Part shown: piece by piece, positions 10,264-22,114 of the stretch
Layout of the letters: the number at the start of each line of letters is the position of its first letter
Position numbering within the stretch: position 1 is the stretch's first letter
Assembly (NCBI GenBank): GCA_021521415.1
Contig: JAIQDT010004248.1
Location: 124,001 to 188,000, forward strand
Length of the DNA stretch: 64,000 nucleotides
Source of the DNA: Bidens hawaiensis
Taxonomy: Eukaryota > Streptophyta > Magnoliopsida > Asterales > Asteraceae
Direction of reading: 5' to 3'
Position numbers and translations under genes: made by a program
The notes under the pieces: generated by a model
The model's input: the letters and a program-made list of their open reading frames with translations, nothing else
The model's database searches: none
What the model was told of the DNA's origin: nothing

Positions 10264-12885
10264 ATGTCGTCGATCAACATCTCTGAGTTAGTGAAGATGG
10301 AAGTTGAAGCAGGGTCAGCTACTAAGGCCCCAAGATTGCTGAAGGGAACCGATTTCGTTGCATGGAAGGATCGGTTCATACAATACGTCAAATACCAGGA
10401 TGCGAAGATGTGAGTATGTATCCAGGATGGTTATATTCCACCAGTTATGGAGTATGAAGGTCGTGATCAAATTAAAAAGTATAGTAAAATGGAAGAAGAA
10501 GAGAAAAAGATGTATGAGGCCGAGAGCAAGGCTCATGCTGCTATTACTATGGCTCTTCCTCAAGAGATCCTTCATACGTTCAGAAAGTATACGTCAGCAG
10601 GAGAGCTTTGGGAAGCTCTTGAGAACAGATTTGAAGGGAATGTAGGAATCCGTGCTTCAAAGATAAAATTGCTCAAAACCCAGTTCTCAGTCTTCAAGTA
10701 TTTGAAGAATGAATCCTTAGATGATATTATCACTCGATATTACCATCTGATGACTGAATTGAGCAACTATTCAATTTCCTACCGAGAAGAAGAAATAGTT
10801 GAGAAGCTTCTAGATGCTCTCCCACCAAAATGGGAGATGTACACTGTGTTGATGAGGGAAGACAAGGACTTTCCCACATATGATCTTGAAACGGCAGTCA
10901 ACAAGCTCAGAACCTTTGAGCTTAACATGGTCAGAAAAGAGACACCTATGGATCAGGTTCAAGATCCAGGTATGTATGGAGCTAAAGTCAACACTAGCTC
11001 AGGATCGAAGACTGAATCTGCTTCCTACTACACAAAGGGAGAGTCGGGCCCCAACTCATCACATGAGGGGCATGTGTCAGTTAACACAAATGGGGATGTT
11101 TGCTATGTAGCAGCTGGATCGAGTGGTTCTCAACCCCAGGTAAGCAAGAGTAGTTGCTCTCCAAGTTCTCCCAGCAACAACTACTCCAAGATGCCTATGA
11201 GTGTCAAGTCTGCTGAAGAGCAGTTTGGTCTCTATGCTTCTTTCATTGCTTCCTATGAGAACTACATTCAAGGGAAGGTTGTTGATCCAGCTATGTTGGA
11301 TGAAGATTATGACCAGATTGATGCTGATGATCTGGAGGAAATGGATCTGCAATGGCAGATGGCCATGATCGTAAGAAGAGTGAAGCGGTTTATGAGGAAG
11401 ACCGGAAGAAAGTTTGTCGGTGGAAAGCCAGGGTTTGACAAGACGAAGGTGAGATGCTACAATTGTCAGCAAAACGGTCACTTTGCAAAAGAATATAGGA
11501 ATGAGCGTGTGGAACGAAGTCAGGGTAGGTCTCCACAGCAAAGTGAGGGTAGAAAAGATTATAGTGCCATGATGTTCAGAGAAGATGGTAAATACAACTG
11601 GAACCTTCTTTCTAAAGAAACTTTTGAGCAGGCAAATTTGGCAAAGGTAGAAACTGAAGAAAGTGAGAAGGTTACCGGAGAGGAAAAAGCTCTTATGGCA
11701 GACGTTAATGACCAGCTCTCCGAGGTATGTTCTAAACTTACATGCTCTAAATGTGAAAACTTGTCTGAGCAATTAGCAACTATAACCGATCAGTATGTTA
11801 GGTTGGATGCTGAATTTAAAACCTTAAAAGAAGATCATAATTTTACAAAAGCAAGAGAAAATAGCTATAAAGTCAAAATAAAAGCTTGTGAAAAAGATGT
11901 TAAAAGTTTAAAAACAAAACTTGCTGAAAAAATTGAAGTGATTGATTTAAGTTATGAAGTTTTGGAAGAAAAAACCAAACTAATTGCTGATAGAGAAAAA
12001 CAGATTGCTGATCACCAGGTAAAAGTGGTGGAACTGAATAGAAAACTAGAGCAGTTCAGAAATTCTTCTGCTATTCTTGATCACCTTGTTAGCGATCAAG
12101 GTTCCTCTACTAAGAGAGGAGGAATCGGTTATCATGAGGTTCCACCACCTTATAATCACAATTACACTTTTAACCCTAGTGTTCAGAAATCTGTTGATTT
12201 TGAGGTTGCTCAGACAGTACCAGTTAAAGTAACTTGTAAAGAACCAAATGTTAGTGGAGGCGAAACAAGTTCGCCTGTTTCAAGTGTTAAAATTTCTGAT
12301 CCAAGTCCAGTCTCATCAGATTCGGATAAGTCATCCGAGTCTGGTAAGGCAAAAGAGGAGGTGATATTACCCAATGGTGGAGAGAAAGATAAGACGAATA
12401 AAAAGAGTACTCCACTAAACCCGTACGTCCCACCATATGTGAGACGAACGGGCGGTATTAAAGCCTCGACATCTAAAACACCGGTTGATAAAAAAGTTGA
12501 GCATAGGTGTTGTTTTAGATGCAATCAATTAGGACATCTTGTTGCAAATTGCCCTCTGAAGCAGCGATTCAGAGGTGTAAGGCCTACTAAAGCTGAGAAT
12601 AAGCCTAATAGTAATTATCATGCTCCTAAAAATGAAAACCATTTAAAATTCAAAAATGTGACTAATTCAGGTTTTCATAGAAACAAATCTCAGTTTTACA
12701 CTGCTAATAACCAAACCACAAGCTATAATTCTTTCAATTCACAAAGGTTTGGAAGGCCTCACAATCAATCTTCAAGGAGGTTTCCTAATAGGACTTACAG
12801 GAATTATCGAGATACTAACTTTGGAAATCCAAAGTTTGGGATGTATAGATCCAAGACCAATTGGTCTTGGGTCCCTAAATTCTAA
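10264..12885 (+). pseudogene. gag: gag of the SIRE-type element (one premature stop)
   Basis: Gag forms the virus-like particle and packages element RNA. I start it at 10264 (MSSINISELVKMEVEAG), which is in frame with the longer open stretch from 10447; a TGA at 10411-10413 interrupts it, most simply a former TGG. Total 873 codons. A copia gag core (capsid-like, LKGTDFVAWKDRF to about residue 230) is followed by a first zinc knuckle (CYNCQQNGHFAKEY, 11455-11496) whose last Cys has become Tyr. Then comes a Lys/Glu-rich coiled coil (about 11710-12060) and a second, intact knuckle (CFRCNQLGHLVANC, about 12511-12552), and a basic Asn/Arg-rich tail. A CGAA-motif inverted repeat lies inside the coding part at 12258-12276. 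The stop and the lost Cys both fit G-to-A changes. Confidence 0.9.
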
Positions 12886-12915
12886 TCTTTTGCTTTATTG
12901 TGCAGGAACAGTTGA

Positions 12916-15900
12916 ACAGGGCTGCCAACAATCTTTGTAGATAGCGGCTGTTCCTGGCACATGACGGGTAACAAATACTTGTTACACGATTTGAAACATG
13001 TTCAAGGAGGGAGAGTGAGCTTTGCCGGTGAAAGTGGTGGCAAGATTACTGGAATGGGAACGGTGTCAAACGGAAAGATGACTTTGGAGAAGGTTAACTT
13101 TGTAGAAGAATTGAAGCACAATCTGCTGAGTGTGTCGCAGATCTGTGATAAGGAGTACACCGTTCATTTTACAAAGAATGAGGCGATTGTGTTGAAACCT
13201 GGTTTTCAGATACCAGAGGAGTGGATTGTGATGAAGGCTCCACGTGAAAGAAATACATATATTATGGATATGAGATCAACTGAAATGGCCACGGCAGAAT
13301 CATGCCTTATGACAAAAAGCGAGTGAATCAGAGTCTGAATTGTGGCATAGGAGAATGGGGCACATTCATCTTCGGAAGATGAACCACATTGTCAGGAATG
13401 GACTTGTGCTGGGCGTTCCCTTGAAGAATTTCAATTTTGAAGATAAATGTATAGCGTGCAAGAAGGGAAAGCGGCACAAGAAATCCCATCTCACCAATAA
13501 AGTCAATTCAATTGCCAGTACTCTGGAGTTGCTTCACATGGATCTCTTCGGTCCCGTGAATGCAAAAAGTCTAGGAGGAACTTCTTATTGCTTGGTGATC
13601 ACTGATGACTACTCACGATATTCGTGGGTTTATTTCCTGAAATCAAAAGACGAAACGGCTCAGATGGTGAAGAATTTGATTACCAAAGTTGAGAACGTTA
13701 TGGATAAAAGGGTTAAGTTCATCAGGAGTGACAATGGAACGGAGTTCAAGAATTTTGAGATGGAGATCTTCTGCCTTCAGAGAGGGATTGAACACCAATA
13801 CAGCGCTCCGTATACACCGCAACAGAATGGAGTGGCTGAAAGGAAGAATAGAACATTAATTGAAGGAGCCAGAACTATGCTGGCTGATTCGAAGCTTCCT
13901 GTGGTGTTTTGGGCTGAAGCTGTTGCTACAGCCTGTTATGTTCTGAATAGAGTCTTAACTGTTAAAAGACTTGGTAAAACGTGTTATGAGCTTATGCATG
14001 GGAGAAAGCCCAACTTGAGTGGTCTTGAACCATTCGGGTCCCCTTGTTCGATTTTGAAGACAAATTCTAAATTTGGTGAAGTAGCCGATGAAGGAATCTC
14101 AGTCGGTTATGTTATTGGGACTCCCAATAGACGTGTCTTCAATACATCGACCAGCAAGGTTGAGGTGGTGTGTAACACCAATATCACAAGTTACCAACCG
14201 CCAAAACCAAGCAACGGACCTGCTGAGTTTTTCGACTATGTTAAACTTTTTAAGCTTTTAACATACCGTATTTGGATATTGCTGAAGAAGAAGAGAGAGT
14301 TGCTACGAAGATGATCCTTGATGAGGAAGAAAACCTATTGCAAAGACAGCTGATCGATAAATGTCAACCTTCCTCATCAAATGCTGTCGATACCCCTGCT
14401 ACCTCGACTGAAGAAGAATTTTTCAATCCATTTCACTCTCAGCATGAAACAACCATTGACGAGCTCTCTTCTAACTTGGAAGACAATTTGCATGTCGGTT
14501 CTGTTCCGACCACGAGAATTCATAAAGATCACCCTTTGGAGAATGTGATTGGTGATGTGTCCTCCGGTATACAAACAAGACGTAGCTTGAATGAGCACAC
14601 CTGTGTTTACACAAGCATCAAGGAGACAGGGATAATCAACGAATGCTTGTACACATGCTTTATCAGCCAGATTGAACCGAAGAATTATCAAATGGCTCTC
14701 AAGGACAGCTCGTGGGTCGAAGCTATGCAAGAAGAGTTGGCTCAATTCAAGAAAATGGAAGTTTGGACTTTGGTTGAAAAACCGAAGCATGTGCATGCGA
14801 TAGGCACAAAATGGGTGTTTAAGTGCAAGAGAGATGAGAAAGGGATTATCATAAGAAACAAGGCGAGGCTAGTCGTTAAAGGTTTTAATCAACAAGAGGG
14901 GATTGATTATAATGAAGTGTTCGCTCCTGTCGTAAGTTTGGAAGCCATTAGATTGTTTTTGGCGTTCGCTGCTTATAAGAAGATGAAGGTATTTCAGTTG
15001 GATGTGAAGAGTGCGTTTCTGAATGGGAAAGTTGATGAGGTAGTGTATGTTGAGCAACCTCCGGGTTTTCCTGACCCAGACTTTCCTGATCACGTGTACA
15101 AGTTAAGCAAGGCATTGTATGGACTACATCAGGCACCTCGTGCCTGGTATTCAACTTTATCAGATTACTTGCTTGAAAATGGGTTTGAAAGAGGGAAGAT
15201 AGATAGCACGTTGTTCTTCAAGAGAGATGGAAGCGACTTCCTGCTAGTGCAAGTCTACGTGGATGACATCATCTTTGCTGCATCAAGAGTCTCCATGTGT
15301 CAAGATTTTGAGGCCGTCATGAAAAAGAGGTTTGAATGAGTGCTATGGGTGAACTAACTTTCTTTTTAGGATTGCAGGTTGATCAGAAGAAGGATGGGAT
15401 GTTCATTCATCAGACCAAGTATGTCCATGATGTGCTCAAACGCTTCAAGATGGAGGACAGCACTCCATTCGACACTCCAATCTGCGTCAATCACAAATTG
15501 GGTGCTGAGTCAGACGATGATGCAGATGTGGACCCAACTCAGTATCGGGCTATTATAGGTTCTTTAATGTACTTAACTGCTTCTAGGCCTGATATAATGT
15601 TTGCTGTTTGTCTTTGTGCTCGTTTTCAGGCAAACCCGAAGGAATCTCACATGAAGGGTGTGAAGAGGATCTTGCGGTATCTCAAGGACAAACCGAAGCT
15701 GGGGTTGTGGTACCCGAGAGGAGGAGACTTGGAGCTAGTCGCTTACACAGATTCTGATTATGGAGGGTGCAATCAGAGTCGGAAGTCAACAACTGGAGAA
15801 TGTCAGTTTCTTGGTGGCAGATTGGTGTCGTGGCAATGCAAGAAGCAGACTTCAGTCGCAATTTCAACCTGTGAAGCAGAATACATGGCAGCATCCAACT

Positions 15901-16202
15901 GCTGCTCCCAGGTTCTTTGGATTCAACAACAGTTGCGCGACTATGGTCTGAATTTCTTACTTACTCCTATTTGCATTGATAACACAGCTGCTATCTCAGT
16001 AACTAACAATCCCGTGAAGCACAGTAAAACTAAACATATTGACATACGTCATCATTTTATACGGGATTGTGCTGAGAAGAAACTGATTGTGCTTGAAAAG
16101 GTGGATACGCTTGATAATTTCGCTGATCTTTATACTAAAGCGTTTGACAAAACAAGATTTCAAAACCTTATCGAGCTGAATAGGATGATCAATCCCGAGT
16201 AA
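12916..16202 (+). pseudogene. pol: pol of the SIRE-type element: protease, integrase, RT, RNase H
   Basis: This region encoded the enzymes for processing, reverse transcription and integration. In order: aspartic protease (FVDSGCSWHMTG, about 12937), integrase zinc part (LWHRRMGHIH, CIACKKGK), integrase core with D, D, E in HMDLFGP, RSDNGTEF and GVAERKNR, then RT (KARLVVKGFNQQEGIDY, QLDVKSAFLNG, LYGLHQAPRAWY, YVDD near 15256-15267) and RNase H (AYTDSDYGGC, STCEAEYMAA, TKHIDIRHHF). It shares gag's frame but is separated from it by TAA (12883-12885) and TGA (12913-12915). Three frame changes follow: about 13322-13340, about 14240-14272, and a one-base loss at 15337 in RT. All catalytic residues I checked are present. 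Inactive as it stands. Confidence 0.93.
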
Positions 16203-17535
16203 CCATGCTTTTCATGTTATATTTAAAAAAAAAAAAAAACGATCGCTTAAAAATATGTCGGTTGCCTTAGTTTGAAGGACTTGTCTTCGGATATGTTTTG
16301 GTCCTCATTTTCTACTTGTAGAATTTGAGGATAGCCATTAACCAAAGGACTGAAAGTGACCGGGGCGGTTTATGATGAGTCTTCATTCTTTCGCTTAAAA
16401 TTAGTCGACCATACTTAGTTAGAAGGACACATACTAGTATGTGGTCGGTCCAGCTGATCCATTGGATCTTCGGGATAGCCTTTTACCTGAAGACTTTGTT
16501 TTGGTCGGAGCGATTAATGTTAAAAAAAATTTTTAAGGGAAATGAAATTATTTTTCAAGTCTACTACTTCGTAAGAAGTTCGTTAGCTATGTTTAACAGA
16601 AAATTGATCCAACCTTGGAAAATGATAGATATACTGATTCTGTGTGCTTAACTAGTGAAGTTATTAGGCTTAAAAGGCTTTAGGACAGTCATTATATGTC
16701 ATGGTAACTTTTTATGGTGCGTAAAAGTAGATGTGATACAAACTAAAACTACTTGATTTTACGTGGAAACTCCTTACGAGTTTTGCATGTCTTCATATAT
16801 ATCTTTCCGAATGATAGGCAGAAAAGTGATTACCCAGTCATACACGAGCCCGTAAGTGTTCTGATTCCCGTGAAGATAGCGTTTCAAGAAACTGCAGTGA
16901 TCCAGATTCGGGACTTGCAGTTGGTTACTACTCTGAAGTCTATGTAAATGTTTATCATAAAAAAAAAAAAAACTTATGAGTTATTGAAACATTCTAGAGT
17001 TCAACATATCAAGACTTCTTAATCATGGAGTAAGAAAGAGAACGGGAAGGAGATGAAGAGTAATTACAAACTTAATCAGACACTAAGGGTCGAGGTCAAT
17101 TCGGGGTGACTTGGGGAAAGCCAAATATGCTTTGAGAATAGATAGGAGGCATCATAATCTCTGAGTTGTTGCCCACTTAATTTTTGAGCTTAATTGAACT
17201 TAATTCGTATCACAGAAACGATGAAAACCATCTTAAGTTATTAACCTGCTTACAACCTGTTTCTTTATGTCATAATACAGCTAAACACAGATCTATGTGA
17301 CAATCACGTAATTAGTATGATTCCTGTTCGGATCTTTTCTAAAACGTAGTAGTCCCTATCGAGACTGAAATATGATCCCTTATACTTTATTTTTTAAAAG
17401 TTTCTTGTACTTAGGTAGTTTTATAATTTTGTATCTGGTTACTTGGACTTGATCGTGTCATTTAAATTCTTAAAGGGAAGTTTTAGAACTTAATTGCAAA
17501 ATTTTTGAATTATAAGGGTTGATCTTGTAAATATA
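16203..17535 (+). other. Non-coding spacer between pol and the extra ORF, first part
   Basis: About 1.3 kb without a convincing ORF. It holds A-runs at about 16227-16240 and 16960-16970 and the repeated words GAAGGAC and GGTCGG. No promoter or RNA gene can be supported. Confidence 0.6.
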
Positions 17536-18320
17536 GGCGATGTTGTTAAACAGGCGAACTTGTGAATAACTTCGCCTAGGCGAAGTTAACCGTAACTTCG
17601 CCTGTTTAACTCCGCCCCTATATAAAGAATTCTTAAGGTCAACAGTGTTCATAATTTCTAATCTCAGCGAACTTATTGAATATTTTTCGGCGAACTTATC
17701 GTTTGATTATCCGGCGAACTTGTCGTTATTCCGATTACTTGTTCTTTTTCCCAGTTTCCGTTACGTTTCAAGGTTCGTGATGCCATTACATTGTATAATC
17801 ATTGTTCTTCAATGATAGTCAGTGGTCGTTTCGACCCGATTATGAACCTCGAACCGTCGGACCTTCAAATCGGACTTTCAAATCTTGTTGTTACGTGTTA
17901 ATAACCAAACTGATCGTCAACATATCCTTAAAAGCTTGAGTTTAAGAGTCCTAAATCGTCAAAATACCCAGAAAACCTCAGATTTTCGAGTTTGAATCAA
18001 TCTATCTATCGCCGATTCATATTCAGGCGAACTTAGGGTTTCGGCGAAGTTATCCGTAACTTCGCCTGATGCTTATCTTCGCCTGAGGCGATGTTGTCAT
18101 TAACTTCGCCTGAGGCGATGTTGTGGTAAGGCGAACTTAACGTTGAAGCGAAGTTGTGCCCAAGTTCGCCCCAACATTAACTTCGCCTGGACCTTTTTCT
18201 GATTAGTCATTAGACGAACTTAACGTTGAAGCGAAGTTGTGCCCAACTTCGCCCCAACGTTAACTTCGCCTATACAGAAGTTATCACAACTTCGCTCATG
18301 GTAATAAGCGAACTTGTGTT
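17536..18320 (+). repeat. Second cluster of GCGAAGTT/AACTTCGC motifs, before the extra ORF
   Basis: Around twenty copies of GCGAACTT/GCGAAGTT or their complements lie in about 780 bp, including near-perfect hairpins at 17565-17600 and 18043-18068 and a segment of about 60 bp repeated twice (18130-18190 and 18210-18270). The cluster ends 40 bases before the extra ORF. It mirrors the leader cluster before gag. Confidence 0.9.
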
Positions 18321-18337
18321 AAACCTTAACGTGTATC

Positions 18338-18360
18338 TAACTTGGTTCGTTTGTTGCAGA
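18338..18360 (+). promoter_or_regulatory. Candidate 3' splice site before the extra ORF
   Basis: CTAAC, a T-rich stretch and TTGTTGCAG end at 18360, two bases before the ATG at 18362. This is a textbook plant acceptor with branch point. It suggests that the extra ORF is translated from a spliced RNA, as env is in retroviruses. The donor is not identified. Confidence 0.5.
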
Positions 18361-18361
18361 T

Positions 18362-21292
18362 ATGGCTGCAGTAGCAGGTGCTGGAGGTGCTGGAGGCGAT
18401 GACGGAGATAACCAGAGGCAATTTTTTCCGGGTCACAATATGTACATTACCTTAGACCCGGAAGCGAGCGGAGTTGAAGACTACCGTGAGATCATCACAT
18501 TCCTCATTCGCTCGAGGATATTCCACGCAATCACGACGACTCTGCCGATATCCTTACCCAATATCGAGGATTTCTGGCAGACGGTGGAATACGATTGCCG
18601 TGTTGAGCCCCCGGTTATGCGAGCAACCGTCAACAACCAAGAAGTTCAGTTCTCGTCTGAACAAATACGGGTGGCGTTACGTTTTGGAGAGGAGACTCGG
18701 GACGACCCAACTGACTTTGTGGCTCCGTTTCGTGATGGAGCATTCCTACGAATGGGATATTCTGGTCCCTTGGGCGATACCCAGAGACGGAAGGGGTTCC
18801 TGCTCGATCAGTGGCGCTTCCTCATGCACGTCATGATTGTGTGTATGTCTGGGAGGAAGGCGGGTACTGACGGAATGGGTGCGACCATGCAGTCAGCAAT
18901 GACTGCTCTGACTTATAACAAACGTTATAGCTTTAGTCAGATGGTCTTTTATGAGATCGACAGACAGAGGAGGGCGATGGCTCGTGAGCGGTTCATAATG
19001 TATCCAAGATTCATCCAGATGATCTTGAACCATGTGGCTCCAAATTTGCCTCAACAACGTCCAATACGATACGTGGAGAATGTGAGCAAACGTATCTTCG
19101 CTCAATGCCGCACATCCAGTGCGAGGAGCAAGCCAGAACTGCGTCCAAGGCATACTCCACTCTTTGGGTACTTAATAAACCCGGGGTATGTGCCAGCTCG
19201 TGGGGATGAGTTCAGAGACCCTCAACCACGACAGGTAGGAGCACCTCGAGATGTACCTGCTGTGCCTGTTGTGTCGGCAGAGGAGGATGTAGACCTTGAT
19301 GCTGCATTTGGCGGCCAAGGATTCTTCGACATGGACCGGTTTGATCCGCAAGAAGAGGTGCAGGTCTCTGCTGCACAGGTTCGGGAAGTGAATGTTACTA
19401 GAGCAGCTACGACGGTGGCTGACTCAGATCTTGATGATGTTATGGATGAGGCGAGAATGATGTTGGTGAGACGAGAAAGGACGATTAGGAAGAGAAAGAG
19501 GACAGTTGATGATACTGAGTCAGAAGAAGAAGAAGAGGATATTCACAAGCTGATTAGACGATCAAGACGTGAAAGGACAGGTGCAGGTATGGGAGCTGGA
19601 GAGACTTCAAGAGTTGTACGTTTTGCTCCGCCAGCACTGTCAGGTATGTCGATTGTTCCTACATCTGTCCAGGTCACAGGTTTAAGCGCCGCGGAAGTTC
19701 CCGTGGTGGCTACATCAGCTGTCGGCATCCCATCAATCACTACTATCCAGCTGACGACTCCGGAGATTGTGTCTTTACCACCTCCAACGCTTACTCCTTC
19801 AGAGGTGGTGGCACAATTTGTAGAGTCGACAGTCGTTGCAACTGCAGGGTTGTCGGTCACGATACCACCTGCGGTTACGTCCACAACTGCTTCTGATGTC
19901 CCGGTTACATTCGAGATCCCTGCTGAGTATACTCAAGACACATCTAACATGAGGTTTGATTTCGATGCAACCCTCTCAGACTCGGAGAGAATAGCTGCAC
20001 TTGAACGGGTCGTGGCAGAGCAATCGAGGATAAACTTTATCCAGACCCAGGCTATTCAGCGCCTTGTAGCAGAGAATCAACTACAGTCGTCCCTCCTGGT
20101 TGAACATGGGAAAATTATAGATGCTATGAAGGAGTTCTTGGCATCTCAGGGGGAGACAGGCTGTAGGGGCGATGAGTTAAGGACAAAGAAGAGAAATGAT
20201 AGAGACGATGATCCCAATGCATCGAAAGATGTAGGTGGTGAGTTGCCAAGAACTACTCAAGCTCTTGGGACTTCCACAGCTCAGGGGGAGTCTGCAGGTG
20301 CAGTTGGTGGTGATGAGGTGGTGATGGTTGATGATGAAGATGATGTGATTGATGCTTTGAAAGAATTAGATGATGATATGCTAGATGATGATGTGATGTT
20401 TGATGACGATGTGCTGCCTATTGAGGATATTGAGAAGATTGGAGCTCAGATTGTGATTGAAGAAGATGTTGAAGAAGGTGAAATAGTAGAAGAAAATGTT
20501 GAACACGAGATCCCAGATATTGAGAAAGCCGATATGGGTAACGAGATGGAAAATGATGAGACTGAATAGGAAGAGCAGCCTAGGTGGAAGGAAGGCTATG
20601 CTCAGTGGTTCGTCAAAACGAAGAAACCAGTGGTCCCTACAATGTTTAAGAAGAGTTACAATATTAAAGGCTATGCCGAAGCGAAGAAAGGGATTATTTG
20701 CTGGATCTATGATGAGCAGTTGAAGCTCTTTGTGATTAAACGGTATGACGGCGTTCAGTACTTTAAAAGAATGTTAAGGTCGTTGAATACACTGCCGGAA
20801 TGTGAAGTGAAAGACTTAGCCAGATTGGGGTTAATCAATCGAAATGACGATAATATGGCTAGAGTCATTGAGAAAATTGTATGGAGAAAGAGTATAAAAG
20901 AAAAGAAGTTTGAGCTGTTGAAACCGCAGAAGGGAAAACTTGTTGAAGACAAGGATAGAGGTTTGAGAGCTGATGGAAAACCTTGGATGGTCATGAAGTA
21001 TAAACCGATCCGGTGCCTTAAAGAAGTACCGATGAAGCTAATGCCCAATGATGTGCTTAAAGACCTAAAGTGGTGGTATGTGGATTGTGAGACAGCAGAG
21101 GCGGTGATGGAAGACGAGGATGAACAAGAGCTCCTAAGAGTTTACGATCCGATGCATTTGGTAAACTTATCGCAAGCTGATCTGAAGGTGCTTAATGAGA
21201 AGAAAATCTTTTATATTCCTGCTTGGAAGGACGAAGCGAGGAAGTATCAAAGAGTTGTGTCAGTTTGTGTTAGAGAAGGAGTGCATGCGTGA
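18362..21292 (+). pseudogene. Extra ORF (ORF2) of the SIRE-type element, 976 codons with one stop
   Basis: The reading frame opens at ATG 18362 and runs to 21292 with a single TAG at 20567-20569; the part after the stop is in the same frame, so both were one protein. The N-terminal 290 residues match, from memory, a family very common in Asteraceae and without known function: FLLDQWRFLMHVMIVC, then RFIMYPRFIQMILNHV. The middle is acidic and Ser/Thr/Pro-rich with a basic patch (RRERTIRKRKR), and a Glu-rich segment precedes the stop. The C-terminal part (LFVIKRYDGVQYFK, RVYDPMHLVNLS) looks like a separate folded domain. I see no signal peptide or clear membrane segment, so an envelope role is not supported. 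It may be a nuclear or particle-associated accessory protein (inference). Confidence 0.8.
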
Positions 21293-21350
21293 AGAGACAA
21301 GATTGAAGATTACGAGAAAAGTGCTTAAAGATCAAGATATGAAGCTACTG

Positions 21351-21363
21351 CCAAGGGGGAGTC
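21351..21363 (+). other. Polypurine tract of the SIRE-type element
   Basis: CCAAGGGGGAGTC ends directly at the 3' LTR. This purine run is the usual plus-strand primer site, and its wording is common in SIRE-type elements. Confidence 0.9.
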
Positions 21364-21790
21364 TGTTGGTGCATAAATGTCAGTAGTTCATAGTCTAGTG
21401 TCTGTAATCGAGTCTGTAATGTTATTTATGTTTTTGTTTAAGCGAAGTTGTTAACAAGTTCGCCTAGGCGAACTTGTTGAACAAGCGAAGTTATGGACAA
21501 CTTCGCCTGAACATATCAGGCGAAGTTGTCGTGTATTTATACTAGGTTACGGCTTAGTGTTGAGGTGGTTCATCGAGTTGATCTAAGCTGGTTTGAGTTC
21601 ATTGTAACGTGAGGACGAGAGTCCGTATCAGTGATTCATATCACGTGAGTTCAGTTATTAATATATAACGTGTTTCGGTTTATTCGTGTGTGTTTATTTG
21701 ATTTGCTTTCTACGCTCGTAACGATCTACGCGGGGATTCCGCACCTGAGTAGACCGAGATATCTCGTGTGATCCGTCAAGGGAACCTACA
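21364..21790 (+). repeat. 3' LTR of the SIRE-type element
   Basis: A 427-bp copy of the 5' LTR with the same ends, palindrome and hairpin. It is preceded directly by the polypurine tract and followed by TSD GTGTT. One of the six differences from the 5' LTR changes CAAAGTT in the 5' copy to CGAAGTT here, so this copy keeps one more perfect motif. Confidence 0.95.
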
Positions 21791-21795
21791 GTGTT

Positions 21796-22114
21796 TTTTT
21801 TCTTAATATTATATTATATTACTCAACATTGTGCTATATTTTGTTCGGCATTATGTTATATTTTGCGATCTATTGTGTCTTTTTTATCATTGTGTTTTTT
21901 GTTTATTTTCGTCATTGTTTGTTTTAAACGTTTTTTTTTTTTGTGGAACTGGAATGACGGGGGAACATTTTAGTTTTTTTTAATTTTTTTCACTTTTTGT
22001 TTATATTTTGAGTGATGATTTTTTTAAAATTATTTTTTAAGTGGTTTCTTTTGTGGTCAAAAATCCTTCTCACACTTGTCATTTTTGTTTCCCTTTTGCA
22101 TTTTAACTTTTCTC
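21796..22114. other. Intergenic, T-rich
   Basis: T-rich sequence continuing the target region of the copia element. No gene seen; open stretches here are composition effects. Confidence 0.5.

Larger units (their letters stand above)
9315..21790 (+). mobile_element. Complete Ty1/copia element of SIRE type, 12,476 bp, TSD GTGTT
   Basis: Two 427-bp LTRs enclose a methionine-tRNA primer-binding site, a long leader, gag, pol in copia order (protease, integrase, RT, RNase H), a 2.1 kb spacer, a large extra ORF and a polypurine tract. Exact TSDs GTGTT lie at 9310-9314 and 21791-21795. The LTRs differ at six of 427 positions by my count, so the insertion is fairly young. Size, the coiled-coil gag with two zinc knuckles, RNase H wording (TKHIDIRHHFIRD) and the extra ORF after pol point to the SIRE/Maximus lineage. 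The copy is disabled by several frameshifts and stops. Confidence 0.95.

Noticed and set aside
11077..11772. 231-codon minus-strand frame opposite gag
   Set aside because: It is the shadow of the gag coding strand; no family resemblance and no start context.
18362..21292. Retroviral envelope-like protein
   Set aside because: No signal peptide, no clear membrane segment and no fusion-type motif; the position after pol alone is not enough.
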